DNA of 64,000 bases from Prevotella sp. (GCA_022511075.1 JAFLSE010000003.1:1-64000); one strand, 5' to 3'; positions 1 to 8,809 are shown, numbered from the stretch's first letter. Notes: generated by a model from the sequence alone, not told the origin. Numbers and translations are program-made.

Positions 1-141
1 GACTTCGACGACCTGATATCACGCGCAACGTTCAACCCCGTAAGCAGCCGTGCGGCACAGGCAGCAACACTCAAGGCAGAGAAGAGCGGCGAGAGCACCG
101 TGGACCTCGCAGCGGCGAAGGGAAAAGGGAATGGTGATTAG
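1..141 (+). CDS. C-terminal fragment of an unidentified protein
   Basis: Frame 1 is open from the window edge to a TAG at 139-141 and gives about 46 residues, ending in a Lys/Gly-rich tail (LAAAKGKGNGD). I do not recognise the family from this fragment. A smalltalk-like micro-gene follows on the same strand, and in Bacteroides and Prevotella such genes often lie just after an HU-family DNA-binding protein, so an HU-like protein is possible on synteny alone. The start lies outside the window. Confidence 0.5.
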   Translation, partial: DFDDLISRATFNPVSSRAAQAATLKAEKSGESTVDLAAAKGKGNGD

Positions 142-301
142 TGTTCAGTTATTAGTTATTAGCTAACTGGCATCTTGACACTGACAACTGAACACCAAAC
201 ACTAAACACTGATCACTAAACACTGAACACTAATCACTGAACACCAATCACTGAACACTAATCACTGACAACAGAACACTAACCACTAAAATCTAATCAC
301 T
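141..301. repeat. Mosaic of TTAGTG/CACTAA repeats
   Basis: The spacer is built almost wholly from variants of CTGAACACTAATCACT and its reverse complement. The left part (GATTAGTGTTCAGT ... TTAGTTATTAGCTAACTG) recurs near 17378-17475, and a shorter version lies at 20119-20160. There is no constant unit length and no unique spacers, so this is not a CRISPR array. It looks like a dispersed intergenic repeat of this genome. Confidence 0.7.
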
Positions 302-403
302 ATGAAAAAGGAAACTTGGAAGTTTATACTTCAGACTATCGCGGCAGTACTCACTGCCATAGCCACAAGCCTCGGAGTATCGAGCTGCATGGCAATGCTA
401 TGA
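302..403 (+). CDS. Smalltalk-like micro-protein (33 aa)
   Basis: ATG at 302 to TGA at 401-403 encodes 33 residues starting MKKETWKFILQTI, then a hydrophobic Ala/Thr/Ile stretch, then LGVSSCMAML. The pattern MKKETWKF.LQT..A.LTAIAT.LGV.SC is the signature of the smalltalk family of very small Bacteroidota proteins; their function is unknown. The sequence has a basic start, a single hydrophobic segment and a Cys near the C-terminus, which suggests a membrane peptide or a minimal lipoprotein, but this is inference. A strong terminator follows at 424-468. A tract of intergenic repeats lies upstream. Confidence 0.8.
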   Translation: MKKETWKFILQTIAAVLTAIATSLGVSSCMAML

Positions 404-423
404 AAAAGTGAAGAGTTATGAAT

Positions 424-468
424 GAAGAATGCAAGCGATTTATATAGTCGCTTGCATTCTTCGTTTTT
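424..468 (+). terminator. Rho-independent terminator after the smalltalk-like gene
   Basis: A perfect 15-bp stem (GAAGAATGCAAGCGA at 424-438, its complement at 448-462) with a 9-nt AT-rich loop is followed by GTTTTT. It ends the transcript of the micro-gene. Confidence 0.85.
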
Positions 469-542
469 ACAAAATCAGTAGATATCAAACTGCACTGCTT
501 TTAGTGCAACTTTTATACAAAAATGCACTAAAATGAGTGCGA

Positions 543-593
543 TTTACACTTTTCTAAGGTAATTACCAAGCATTTTTTACACTTTTCCAAGAT
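543..593. repeat. Two short direct repeats, TTTACACTTTTCYAAG
   Basis: The 16-bp motif occurs at about 543-558 and again at about 578-593, in the gap between the terminator and the convergent MNT gene. The flanks carry further TGCACT/AGTGCA words. No function is visible. Confidence 0.4.
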
Positions 594-606
594 TCCTGCA
601 GCATCA

Positions 607-900
607 CTATACATACACGACATCGTTAATGATGTTGGATTTAAATAAAGGGCGAAGCGATGGACGGAATCTTATTAAATCGACATTGCATCTAAAAATG
701 GATGTAAGCCTTTCCCTCAATTCGTACATAATGGAGATAGTGGGTTTCTCTATTTCTACGACAATATCGATATCACTATCTTCGGTATTTTCTTGTCGGG
801 CAACGGAACCAAAGATACCAATTTTGGTAATACCGAACTGCTTTCCAGATTCTTCCTTGAAAGCAGCCAATTTATTGATACAGTCCTTTAACACTAACAT
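607..900 (-). CDS. MNT-type minimal nucleotidyltransferase (orphan)
   Basis: A 97-residue protein with the nucleotidyltransferase signature GIFGSVARQENTEDSDIDIVVE, i.e. the GS(x)nR and DxD motifs of the MNT/MntA fold. Family members usually act as the antitoxin of HEPN-MNT pairs, where they nucleotidylate the HEPN toxin. No HEPN gene is adjacent: downstream there is only spacer and upstream a RhuM relic, so this copy is an orphan. ATG at 898-900 is taken as the start. The frame is open up to a TTG at 925, but that TTG belongs to the promoter -7 box (TATCTTTG at 925-932). The length is normal for the family. Confidence 0.8.
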   Translation of the reverse strand: MLVLKDCINKLAAFKEESGKQFGITKIGIFGSVARQENTEDSDIDIVVEIEKPTISIMYELRERLTSIFRCNVDLIRFRPSLRPLFKSNIINDVVYV

Positions 901-924
901 ATTCTCGCTATTGTTATCTGGTTG

Positions 925-956
925 CAAAGATAAAAATATTTTCTGAAATCACCAAA
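925..956 (-). promoter_or_regulatory. Bacteroidota-type promoter of the MNT gene
   Basis: On the minus strand, -33 TTTG (953-956) and -7 TATCTTTG (925-932) are separated by exactly 20 nt, which is the consensus for the primary sigma factor of Bacteroidota. Confidence 0.75.
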
Positions 957-983
957 TGAAACAAACAAAATCAAACCTTTTAA

Positions 984-1003
984 GCATAGATTTAAATCTA
1001 TGC
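984..1003. repeat. Perfect 20-bp palindrome
   Basis: GCATAGATTTAAATCTATGC is a perfect inverted repeat between the MNT promoter and the RhuM relic. It could be an operator or a weak hairpin; there is no T-tract, so a terminator is unlikely. Confidence 0.5.
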
Positions 1004-1021
1004 ATCAATCAATATTACTAT

Positions 1022-1222
1022 TCAATTATTCTTATTAATGAGATTAACCACCACTTTTATGCGATAGCCTAAGATAAGAATGGCATCAAGGTTGTAATAC
1101 TTAGTATTATACACTTGCTTTCCTTCATTACCCATATGTTCCAAAATGGAACATGTGCTATTTTCGTCAAGTTCTTCTGAAGCATATATGTTTTTCAGAT
1201 GAATTGTTCTCCATTTACGGAA
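1022..1222 (-). pseudogene. RhuM-family gene relic
   Basis: Reading the minus strand directly after the stop codon of the MerR gene gives an open stretch of about 65 codons that contains RTIHLKNIYASEELDENST, then EHMGNEGKQVYNTKYYNLDAI, then LGYRIK, ending in TGA at 1022-1024. This is the HxxNIY.E(G)EL ... YYNLD.I...GYR(V/I)K core of RhuM-family (virulence RhuM) proteins, which are usually over 300 residues. The N-terminal start region and everything after GYRIK are gone, and there is no start codon. I read it as an internal remnant left after deletion. Its lack of function is inference. Confidence 0.7.
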
Positions 1223-1573
1223 TCAATAAATCCCTTCGACGAGCCGTTTCATTGCAACGAGTTCATCTCTTATTGCTGTCAGTTTGCCTATCACTTCGGC
1301 GGTTTTGTCTACTCCTGTGCGGTTGCTGTTGAGCATGTTGCGCGCAGCGGAAATCTTGAAACCACGCACCTTGACAAGATTGTGGATAACGCGTATCTGC
1401 TCAATGTCCTTTTCGGTGTATTGACGCACGTTGCTTGTGCCGACGGTCTTGGGGTGCAGCGTCTTGAACTCCTTTTCCCAATAGCGCAGCGTACTCTCGT
1501 TAAGTCCGAACATCTGCGCCACTTCCTTTATGGAGTAGTACAGTTTTAGGTTCTTGTCGGTGTTAAGTGCCAT
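1223..1573 (-). CDS. MerR-family transcriptional regulator
   Basis: A 116-residue protein with an N-terminal winged helix-turn-helix (YYSIKEVAQMFGLNESTLRYWEKEF, about residues 12-36) and the rest of a MerR DNA-binding domain including RQYTEKDIEQIRVI. A coiled-coil helix follows, but there is no effector domain, so the ligand is unknown. It is divergent from alaS; the two promoters overlap between 1610 and 1645, so the regulator could control both genes. The start at 1573 follows the promoter at normal spacing. A one-domain MerR protein beside alaS is common in this phylum. Confidence 0.85.
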   Translation of the reverse strand: MALNTDKNLKLYYSIKEVAQMFGLNESTLRYWEKEFKTLHPKTVGTSNVRQYTEKDIEQIRVIHNLVKVRGFKISAARNMLNSNRTGVDKTAEVIGKLTAIRDELVAMKRLVEGIY

Positions 1574-1609
1574 AAAATATCCTTATTTTATTAATCTGTT
1601 TGGAAAACA

Positions 1610-1641
1610 TTTGCAAATGTAGTAAAATTATCGTAATTTTG
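1610..1641 (+). promoter_or_regulatory. Promoter of alaS
   Basis: -33 TTTG (1610-1613), 20-nt spacer, -7 TAATTTTG (1634-1641). It overlaps the divergent merR promoter. Confidence 0.75.
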
Positions 1642-1645
1642 CAAA
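1614..1645 (-). promoter_or_regulatory. Promoter of the MerR gene
   Basis: On the minus strand, -33 TTTG (1642-1645), 20-nt spacer, -7 TACATTTG (1614-1621). The two promoters are interleaved, and TTTGCAAATGT is present twice (1610-1620 and 1638-1648), making it a candidate operator. Confidence 0.7.
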
Positions 1646-1685
1646 TGTTTTTAGGAATTTAATAAAATTAAGCATAGAAAATATT

Positions 1686-4307
1686 ATGATGACAGCAAAC
1701 GAAATCCGCGAATCGTTCAAGAAATTCTTTGAAGAGAAAGGACACGCCATAGTGCCGTCTGCCCCGATGGTGGTGAAAGACGACCCGACACTGATGTTCA
1801 CCAATGCAGGTATGAACCAGTGGAAAGACATAATCCTCGGTACACGCAACCCTGAGCCGCGCCGCCGTGCTGACTCGCAGAAGTGCCTGCGCGTGAGCGG
1901 AAAGCACAACGACTTGGAGGAGGTGGGACACGACACATACCACCACACTATGTTCGAGATGCTGGGCAACTGGAGTTTCGGCGACTATTTCAAGGAGGGT
2001 GCTATAGATATGGCTTGGGAATATCTCGTTGACGTTCTGAAACTTGACCCCAAAGACCTCTACGTAACAGTGTTTGAAGGCTCGGAGGAAGAGGGGCTTG
2101 CGCGCGACGACGAGGCTGCGGCATTCTGGAAGAAGCACGTGCCAGAAGACCATATAATAAACGGAAACAAGCACGACAACTTCTGGGAAATGGGCGACAC
2201 GGGTCCTTGCGGTCCTTGTTCGGAGATACACCTCGACAGCCGCACCGACGAGGAGAAGGCGAAAGTACCGGGACGCGAGCGCGTGAACCAAGACGACCCG
2301 CAGGTTATCGAGATATGGAACATCGTGTTCATGCAATTCAACCGCAAGGCTGACGGCTCGCTTGAGAAACTGTCAATGAACGTGGTGGATACGGGTATGG
2401 GCTTCGAGCGACTCGTTCGTGCATTGCAGGGCAAGCACTCAAACTACGACACCGACGTGTTCCAACCTGTCATCAATGAAATATCGCGCCTCAGCGGCAA
2501 GAAATACGGAGAGAGCGAGGAGGTTGACGTTGCCATGCGTGTGATTGCCGACCACCTGCGTGCAGTATCGTTCTCGATTGCCGACGGACAACTTCCGGGC
2601 AACGCAAAGGCTGGCTATGTGATACGCCGAATACTGCGCCGTGCCGTGCGCTATGCCTATACTTTCCTCGGACAAAAGGAGGCGTTTATGTATAAGTTAC
2701 TGCCTGTGTTCATCGGAGAAATGGGCGGCGCATATCCAGAACTCACCGCACAGCGCGAACTCATTGGCAAGGTGATGAAAGAGGAGGAAGATTCTTTCCT
2801 GCGCACTCTCGAAAAGGGTATCTCAATGCTCAACGAAGCAATGGAGCAGTTGAAAGCCACGGGCAAGACGCAACTTGACGGAGTGCAGGCATTCCGCCTG
2901 TTCGACACCTACGGATTTCCTCTCGACCTCACCGAACTTATATGCAGAGAGAACGGCTATACTGTGGACGAAAAGCAGTTTGCTGAGGAAATGGAGAAGC
3001 AAAAGGCTCGCGCACGCAATGCGGCTGCCGTGGAGAGCACCGACTGGGTGGAGATAAAGCCGGGAGAGCAGAAGTTTGTGGGCTACGACTACACGGAGCA
3101 CAGTTGCCACATACTGCGTTATCGCAAGACCACGCAAAAGAAGAACACTTACTACGAGATAGTGCTCGATGTCACCCCATTCTATGGTGAGATGGGTGGA
3201 CAAGTGGGCGACCAAGGTGTGCTTGTGAGCGAGGAAGAGACGGTGGAGATTATCGACACCCGTCGTGAGAACGGTCAGAGCATTCACATCGTGAAGGAAA
3301 TGCCAAAGAACGTTGAGGCGGAGTTCATGGCGTGCGTTGATACCGACAAGCGCGAAGCAAGCGCCGCCAACCACACAGCCACACACCTTTTGGACTATGC
3401 CCTGAAGCAAGTGCTTGGCGACCACGTTGAGCAAAAGGGTTCATACGTCAGCGCCGATACCCTGCGCTTCGACTTCTCTCATTTCCAGAAAGTTACCGAC
3501 GAGGAGATACGACAGGTGGAGCGTATGGTGAACGACATGATTCGCCAAAATATATTGCTCGATGAGCATCGTGACATTCCACTCGAGGAAGCAAAGAAAC
3601 TTGGAGCGATTGCCCTCTTTGGTGAGAAGTACGGCGACAAGGTGCGCGTGGTGCGCTTCGGTCCTTCGTGTGAGTTCTGCGGCGGTCTGCACGCAAGCAG
3701 CACAGGACGCATCGGTATGATGAAGATTGTGGGTGAGAGCAGTGTTGCTGCCGGCATTCGCCGTATAGAGGCAAAGACGGGCAAGGAGTGCGAGGAAATG
3801 ATGTACCACTGCGAGGATATGCTCAAAGGAATAGCAGCCTTGTTCAACAATGCCAAGGACTTGCAGGGAGTGATAGCCAAATATATCGACGAGCACGATG
3901 CTATGAAGAAGTCGATAGAACAGTTCCAGGCACAGGCTGTGGAGAACATGAAGGTAAAACTCATCTCTCAGGCGCGCGAGATAAACGGCGTAAAAGTGGT
4001 TACTGCCAACATAAGAATGAAGCCCAACAGCGCAAAGGATCTGTGCTTCAAGATTCGCGAGGCGGTGGAAGGCTCACTGCTCTGCGTGCTCGGTACAACC
4101 GATGCCGACAAGCCTATGCTCAGCATAATGATGAGCGAGGACATGGTTAAGGAACACGGGCTCAATGCAGGTCAGATGGTGCGCGAGGCTGCCAAACTGA
4201 TACAGGGTGGTGGCGGCGGTCAGCCTCACTATGCTACGGCAGGAGGCAAGAACGCCGACGGTCTATCGGCTGCAATCGACAAGGTTATCGAACTTGCAAA
4301 TCTATAA
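1686..4307 (+). CDS. alaS: Alanyl-tRNA synthetase
   Basis: An 873-residue cytoplasmic enzyme that charges tRNA-Ala and edits Ser/Gly-tRNA-Ala. The N-terminal class II catalytic core is clear ([43 protein letters not shown]). The editing domain has the zinc motifs [11 protein letters not shown] (about residue 564) and [13 protein letters not shown] (about 665). The C-terminal DHHA1/C-Ala part ends with the glycine-rich [14 protein letters not shown]. Length is as expected for the family (about 870). Two adjacent ATGs (1686 and 1689) are possible starts. The gene has its own promoter at 1610-1641 and is followed after 36 bp by a secreted beta-helix protein. Confidence 0.98.
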   Translation: MMTANEIRESFKKFFEEKGHAIVPSAPMVVKDDPTLMFTNAGMNQWKDIILGTRNPEPRRRADSQKCLRVSGKHNDLEEVGHDTYHHTMFEMLGNWSFGDYFKEGAIDMAWEYLVDVLKLDPKDLYVTVFEGSEEEGLARDDEAAAFWKKHVPEDHIINGNKHDNFWEMGDTGPCGPCSEIHLDSRTDEEKAKVPGRERVNQDDPQVIEIWNIVFMQFNRKADGSLEKLSMNVVDTGMGFERLVRALQGKHSNYDTDVFQPVINEISRLSGKKYGESEEVDVAMRVIADHLRAVSFSIADGQLPGNAKAGYVIRRILRRAVRYAYTFLGQKEAFMYKLLPVFIGEMGGAYPELTAQRELIGKVMKEEEDSFLRTLEKGISMLNEAMEQLKATGKTQLDGVQAFRLFDTYGFPLDLTELICRENGYTVDEKQFAEEMEKQKARARNAAAVESTDWVEIKPGEQKFVGYDYTEHSCHILRYRKTTQKKNTYYEIVLDVTPFYGEMGGQVGDQGVLVSEEETVEIIDTRRENGQSIHIVKEMPKNVEAEFMACVDTDKREASAANHTATHLLDYALKQVLGDHVEQKGSYVSADTLRFDFSHFQKVTDEEIRQVERMVNDMIRQNILLDEHRDIPLEEAKKLGAIALFGEKYGDKVRVVRFGPSCEFCGGLHASSTGRIGMMKIVGESSVAAGIRRIEAKTGKECEEMMYHCEDMLKGIAALFNNAKDLQGVIAKYIDEHDAMKKSIEQFQAQAVENMKVKLISQAREINGVKVVTANIRMKPNSAKDLCFKIREAVEGSLLCVLGTTDADKPMLSIMMSEDMVKEHGLNAGQMVREAAKLIQGGGGGQPHYATAGGKNADGLSAAIDKVIELANL

Positions 4308-4343
4308 GAGATTATACACATTATTATATAATACAGCACACAG

Positions 4344-6098
4344 ATGAAAAAACTAATCTTCACAGCAATGTCGCTTGCCTCGTTTGCCGTGGCAAGTGCA
4401 AAGGACATAGTGGTGCAACCAAGCGACTATGCCATAGAAAACGCGTTGCAAGAGGCACGTAAGGAACGCTTGCTCAACGGCGAGAACGACATTACCATAA
4501 AACTCACCGAAGGCACTTATCGTCTGCATCAGCCGATATATGTGCGCCCCGAAGACAGCGGAACGACCATTGTCGGCGAGGGCAAGGTGATAGTAAGCGG
4601 TGGTGTGAAGATTAGCGGATGGAAGCGGCAAGGCAAGTTGTGGGTGGCAGACGTGCCGCAATTCAACGGCAGACCATTGGAATTTCGCCAGATGTGGGTG
4701 AACGGCAAGAAAGCCGTGCGTGCCCGCGACGTTGACGACTTCGAGAAGATGCACCGCATAATAAACATCGACAAGCAGAAAGAGGTGCTTTATGTTCCTG
4801 CCGCTGCCGTGAAGAAAATACAGAATGCGAAAGATGCCGAGATGGTGCTGCACGAAATGTGGTGCGTGGCAAACCTGCGCATAAGGGAAGTGAAGATGAT
4901 GGGTGGCGACAGTGCTGCCGTATATTTCCACCAACCCGAAAGCCACATTCATTTCATGCACCCGTGGCCCACGCCGATGATTACCACCGACGGGCACAAC
5001 TCGGCATTCTACATCACTGGCAGCCGTGAGTTGCTCGACACTGAGGGCGAATGGTGGCTCGACCGCAAAGCAGAAAAGGTTTACTATATGCCTCGCGAGG
5101 GTGAGCAGATGCAGACAGCCGATGTTGAAGTGCCTGCCGTGGAGACATTGTTGAAGGTGGAGGGAACACCAGACAGAAGGGCTGCCGACATAACTTTCCG
5201 CGGCATCACGTTCAGCCATACAACATGGCTGCGCCCGTCGTTTGAGGGACATGCTCCGTTGCAGGCAGGAATGTTCATGACCGAGGCATACAAGTTGCGT
5301 CCGCAATATGTGCGCCCCAATGGTGACCACAAACTCGACAACCAGGGTTGGACGGGCAGACCTGCTTCGGCTGTATATGTTAATTGTGCTGACAATGTGA
5401 ATTTCCGTAACTGCACTTTCGAGCATATCGCATCAACGGCAATAGATTATCATCAATACATAAAGGGTGGCGCGATAGAGTACTGCCGCATACAGGACGC
5501 TGGCGGAAACGGCATCGTGGCAGGGCATTTCGGCGACTACACTCACGAGGCTCACTTGCCTTACGACCCATACGACACTCGCGAGATATGCCGCGGACTG
5601 AACATCAGCAACAACACCATTACCGACGTTACCAACGAGGACTGGGGCTGCGTGGGTATCGCTGCCGGCTACGTTCGCGACATCGTGATAAGCCACAACG
5701 AAATCAGTGAAATTTCATATACAGGCATATCAATGGGCTGGGGTTGGAATCAGCAGCCATGTGCCATGGCAAACAACAAAGTGCTGGCAAACCTCATTCA
5801 CCACTATGCCCGTCACATGTACGACACCGCCGGAATATACACCCTCGGTGCGCAGCCGCACACGCTCATTGAAGGCAACGTGGTGCGCGACATCTATACT
5901 CCCGGCTATGCCCACGACCCACACCACTGGTTCTATCTCTACACCGACGAAGGCTCTTCGGGCATAATGATGAAAAACAACTGGACGCCGAGCGAGAAGT
6001 TCCTCAAGAACTCCAACGGTCCGGGCAACACATGGGAGAACAACGGCCCGATGGTGAGCGACAGCATAAAGAGTCAGGCAGGAGTAGTGTGGCTTTAA
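4344..6098 (+). CDS. Secreted right-handed beta-helix protein, GH141-like
   Basis: 584 residues with a signal peptide (MKKLIFTAMSLASFAVASA). The N-terminal region reads like the start of a parallel beta-helix (ITIKLTEGTYRLHQPI, then TIVGEGKVIVSGGVKISGW). The middle and C-terminal parts contain repeated helix coils such as FRNCTFEHIASTAID, IEYCRIQDAGGNGI, LNISNNTITDV, IVISHNEISEISYTGI and LIEGNVVRDI. This order, with an initial beta-sandwich-like insert (WVNGKKAVRARD), resembles the GH141 fucosidase/xylanase group. The enzymatic class is a tentative family call; the fold and secretion are well supported. It lies 36 bp after alaS on the same strand and may be co-transcribed. It converges with the DUF362 gene. 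Confidence 0.75.
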   Translation: MKKLIFTAMSLASFAVASAKDIVVQPSDYAIENALQEARKERLLNGENDITIKLTEGTYRLHQPIYVRPEDSGTTIVGEGKVIVSGGVKISGWKRQGKLWVADVPQFNGRPLEFRQMWVNGKKAVRARDVDDFEKMHRIINIDKQKEVLYVPAAAVKKIQNAKDAEMVLHEMWCVANLRIREVKMMGGDSAAVYFHQPESHIHFMHPWPTPMITTDGHNSAFYITGSRELLDTEGEWWLDRKAEKVYYMPREGEQMQTADVEVPAVETLLKVEGTPDRRAADITFRGITFSHTTWLRPSFEGHAPLQAGMFMTEAYKLRPQYVRPNGDHKLDNQGWTGRPASAVYVNCADNVNFRNCTFEHIASTAIDYHQYIKGGAIEYCRIQDAGGNGIVAGHFGDYTHEAHLPYDPYDTREICRGLNISNNTITDVTNEDWGCVGIAAGYVRDIVISHNEISEISYTGISMGWGWNQQPCAMANNKVLANLIHHYARHMYDTAGIYTLGAQPHTLIEGNVVRDIYTPGYAHDPHHWFYLYTDEGSSGIMMKNNWTPSEKFLKNSNGPGNTWENNGPMVSDSIKSQAGVVWL

Positions 6099-6107
6099 TG
6101 AACGTTC

Positions 6108-7058
6108 TTATTGTTCATCAATATTAACAATTGTATATTGCTTGCTGCCCAGTCCGATTTTCTCTGCCCAGTCGATAGTATGCGTACCATGCTTCTGGTT
6201 GATGCGATTCACTAAAGGTCGGTTGTCATTGCCTTCGCTCGGCTCCATTCCCATAATGATGTCTACGCAGGCTTGGTCGAGTGCCACGGGGTCAGTAGAT
6301 GCCAGTATGCCATAGTCTTTTAGTTCAACAGGCTTCGGATGGGACACGCAGTCACAGTCAACCGTCATATTGTTCATTACCGAAATGTAGATAACACGTC
6401 CTTCACCAAAATAGTTATGTACAGCCTGTGCTGCAGCAGCCATTGACTCCAAGAATCCGTCTTGGTTTTCGGTGTGATTCCAAAGACCTTCAACAACCTC
6501 CTGATAGCCAGCAGTATGTATATACGCCTTGCCATTGGCAGATGCAACACCAATGGAAGCATTCTTCAGCACACCACCGAGACCACCCATCGGATGCCCC
6601 TTGAAATGAGCAAGGTTAATCATAAAGTCATAGCGAGCCAAATGCTTGCCGACGATGTCGTACTTGATATTCTTTCGGTCGCGCACGGGAATCTTCATAT
6701 CGCCATCCTCGTCCATCAAGTCCACAGCGAACAGCGAGTCAAATCCGTGTTCACGTATCGTCTGCCAATGAGCCTCGAAAGTGTTGCGCTTACCGCCATA
6801 AGCCGTATTACACTCCACGATAGTGCCGTTCACCTCGTACACAAGGTCTTTTATGAGTGTAGGCTTTAAGTAGTTTGGATTACCAGACTCGCCCGTAGAG
6901 ATTTTTACAGCCACACGCCCCTGTGCCGGAACACCAAGCGACTTATATATTTTCACTAACGACTCCGGACTGATATCTCTCGTCACATACACTTTCGATT
7001 GTGCCATTGCCACTGTCGTAAGCACAATCGCCATTACCAATAAAATCAGTTTCTTCAT
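6108..7058 (-). CDS. Secreted DUF362-domain protein
   Basis: 316 residues with a signal peptide (MKKLILLVMAIVLTTVAMA). The mature part is a DUF362 domain: VAVKISTGESGNPNYLKPTLIKDLV, INLAHFKGHPMGGLGGVLKNASIG, and VALDQACVDI near the C-terminus. DUF362 proteins are often fused to ferredoxin-like clusters; this one has only a small Cys pair (DCDC, about residue 240) and no 4Fe-4S motif, so an electron-transfer role is not shown. An in-frame ATG lies five codons upstream (7073), but GGAG stands about 9 nt before the ATG at 7058, which I prefer. The function is unknown. Confidence 0.8.
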   Translation of the reverse strand: MKKLILLVMAIVLTTVAMAQSKVYVTRDISPESLVKIYKSLGVPAQGRVAVKISTGESGNPNYLKPTLIKDLVYEVNGTIVECNTAYGGKRNTFEAHWQTIREHGFDSLFAVDLMDEDGDMKIPVRDRKNIKYDIVGKHLARYDFMINLAHFKGHPMGGLGGVLKNASIGVASANGKAYIHTAGYQEVVEGLWNHTENQDGFLESMAAAAQAVHNYFGEGRVIYISVMNNMTVDCDCVSHPKPVELKDYGILASTDPVALDQACVDIIMGMEPSEGNDNRPLVNRINQKHGTHTIDWAEKIGLGSKQYTIVNIDEQ

Positions 7059-7274
7059 TTTAATATTCTCCATTTATTTTATTGCTAATCTATTAATAAT
7101 TAATATCCAGCTGCAAAGATACAACTAATTTTTCATTCCCTGCTTTATCAAATGTTATTTTTAGTTTATAGGGAAGTTTTTATTATATTCATCCACGTAA
7201 AAAACAGAATATTCATTACATGATAAAAAACATTAAAATTTCATTCGATATTTTATTCAACACATTAATTGCTG

Positions 7275-7282
7275 TATCTTTG
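7275..7282 (+). promoter_or_regulatory. -7 box upstream of the GNAT gene
   Basis: TATCTTTG at 7275-7282, about 25 bp before the chosen ATG. The expected -33 position holds only TTTT, so this is a partial match. Confidence 0.5.
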
Positions 7283-7307
7283 CAACCAAAGCATAACGAC
7301 AAAGAAG

Positions 7308-7817
7308 ATGAACGAAATAAAACTGAGAGCAATAGAGCCGGAAGACTTGGAACTTACATACGAGATAGAAAACAACAAGGAACTGTGGAACGTAGGTATC
7401 ACTAACGTGCCGTATTCACGTTTCTCTATACGCCAATACATAGCAAATACGCAGAATGACATTTATGCCGATAAACAACTACGGCTGATGATTGAGAATG
7501 CGGAAGGAACGGTGGTTGGTATTGCCGACCTTGCCAACTACGACCCTCGCCACAACAGGGCAGAAGTGGGAATTGTCATAATAGACAAATGGCGCAGGAG
7601 GGGCATTGCTACAAAGGCACTCGAGGCGGTTAAGAACTATGCAAGCCGTATAATCCACCTGCACAAACTATATGCAATAATAAGTGAGGACAACACTATT
7701 GCAGAAAAACTGTTCAATACAGCAGGCTTTACACAAGAAAGCATGTTGAAAGATTGGCTTTATGACGGCAGTGAGTATAAAGACGCATTACTAATGTCGT
7801 ACATCTGCGAGCAATAG
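7308..7817 (+). CDS. GNAT N-acetyltransferase (RimJ/RimL/SpeG-like)
   Basis: 169 residues. The acetyl-CoA loop is visible as VGIVIIDKWRRRGIATKALEAV (the R/Q-x-x-G-x-G/A signature), followed by the beta-alpha unit KLYAIISEDNTIAEKLFNTAGFTQE. The N-terminus (LRAIEPEDLELTYEIENN) is typical of RimL/SpeG-type transferases. The acceptor could be a ribosomal protein N-terminus, a polyamine or an amino acid; nothing local decides this. The start is ATG at 7308, after AAAGAAG. An upstream extension of the frame to 7269 runs through the promoter box and is rejected. The gene stands alone between two convergent or divergent neighbours. Confidence 0.85.
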   Translation: MNEIKLRAIEPEDLELTYEIENNKELWNVGITNVPYSRFSIRQYIANTQNDIYADKQLRLMIENAEGTVVGIADLANYDPRHNRAEVGIVIIDKWRRRGIATKALEAVKNYASRIIHLHKLYAIISEDNTIAEKLFNTAGFTQESMLKDWLYDGSEYKDALLMSYICEQ

Positions 7818-7839
7818 AAATAAAAACTTTCTAACAATT

Positions 7840-7887
7840 AGAAAAAATAAAAAAGGCTTGGTGTAGTCGCAACTTCACCAAGCCTTT
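7840..7887. terminator. Terminator between the GNAT and OmpA genes
   Basis: A 12-bp perfect stem (AAAGGCTTGGTG at 7852-7863, complement at 7876-7887) with a 12-nt loop. The A-rich run on its left gives a T-tract on the minus strand, so it mainly serves the OmpA-like gene and weakly the GNAT gene. Confidence 0.8.
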
Positions 7888-7911
7888 CAATGATATCACT
7901 TAATAAGTTCT

Positions 7912-8766
7912 TTACTTTTCTTCAGGAGCCTGTCCGATTAAGTCCATAAACTCGTCAAGTTTTGGAGTAATGATAATCTGGGTACGGCGATTGCGCTGCT
8001 TACCTGTCTCAGTGTCGTTAGAAGCCAATGGATTGTATTCGCCACGACCACCAGCGGTGAGACGCTTCGGATCTACACCATACTTTGTTTGGAGAACCTG
8101 CACCACGCTTGAAGCACGAAGACAAGAGAGATCCCAGTTGTTGCGGATATTCTCGCGACTGATAGGCACATTATCAGTGTTACCCTCTATCAGCACATCA
8201 TAGTCCTTGTAGTCCATAATAATCTTTGCAATCTTCGAAAGTGTCTCCGATGCACGGTCGTTAATCTCGTAAGAACCGCTCTTGTAGAGCATATTGTCAG
8301 CAAGCGAGATGTAAACAACACCTTTCAACACCTGCACATCAACTTCCTTCAACTCTTCCTTCGAAAGAGAGCGTGTAAGATTGTTTGTAAGCACCATATT
8401 GAGTGAGTCGCTCTTCGATTTCACTTCCACAAGGTGACGGATATACTGGTTCGACTCGTTAATCTGGTCAACCAACTTAGAGATGTTCACGTTGTTGCTG
8501 TTTGCATTGTTCAAACTCTGCTCAAGATTCTTCTGCAACGCCATGTTTGATTTTTTGAGACCTGCAAGCTGCTCTTCCAAGCTTGTAACGCGCGCCTTGC
8601 TTGCTGCCAACTCTTCTTTAGTATCAGAATAGTTCGACTGCAAGTTGGAATAGTTTGTCTGCAACTGCTTGTTCTCGTTCATACAAGCCTCAAGGTCTTT
8701 CTTGCTTGCGCAGCTTGCCAACACCAGTCCGGCAGTCAGCGCCGTTATAAAAATCTTTCCGTTCAT
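7912..8766 (-). CDS. OmpA-family outer membrane lipoprotein
   Basis: 284 residues. The start at 8766 gives a lipoprotein signal peptide (MNGKIFITALTAGLVLASC) with the lipobox Cys at 19. A long coiled coil follows (about residues 30-130, with NYSNLQSNYSDTKEELAASK). The C-terminal OmpA domain (about 150-270) binds peptidoglycan: LIEGNTDNVPI, NWDLSCLRASSVVQVLQ, LTAGGRGEYNPLASNDT and RNRRTQIII. The protein therefore tethers outer membrane to wall. The frame is open for another 47 codons upstream but has no plausible signal there. The gene is divergent from purL, and its -7 box is TAAATTTG (minus strand, 8802-8809). Confidence 0.9.
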   Translation of the reverse strand: MNGKIFITALTAGLVLASCASKKDLEACMNENKQLQTNYSNLQSNYSDTKEELAASKARVTSLEEQLAGLKKSNMALQKNLEQSLNNANSNNVNISKLVDQINESNQYIRHLVEVKSKSDSLNMVLTNNLTRSLSKEELKEVDVQVLKGVVYISLADNMLYKSGSYEINDRASETLSKIAKIIMDYKDYDVLIEGNTDNVPISRENIRNNWDLSCLRASSVVQVLQTKYGVDPKRLTAGGRGEYNPLASNDTETGKQRNRRTQIIITPKLDEFMDLIGQAPEEK

Positions 8767-8801
8767 AGTCTTATCTTTTAAATTGTTATTAAATTGTCGT
8801 G

Positions 8802-8809
8802 CAAATTTA
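8802..8809 (-). promoter_or_regulatory. -7 box of the OmpA-like gene
   Basis: The minus strand reads TAAATTTG at 8802-8809, 36 bp before the ATG; at -33 there is ATTG rather than TTTG. Confidence 0.5.

Noticed and set aside
141..301. CRISPR array
   Set aside because: The repeated words have no constant unit length and no unique spacers.
901..927. TTG start for the MNT protein
   Set aside because: The TTG is part of the -7 promoter box; the ATG at 900 is better. Similar TTG or GTG extensions at 23342, 25193, 26229 and 26405 were dropped for the same or a related reason.
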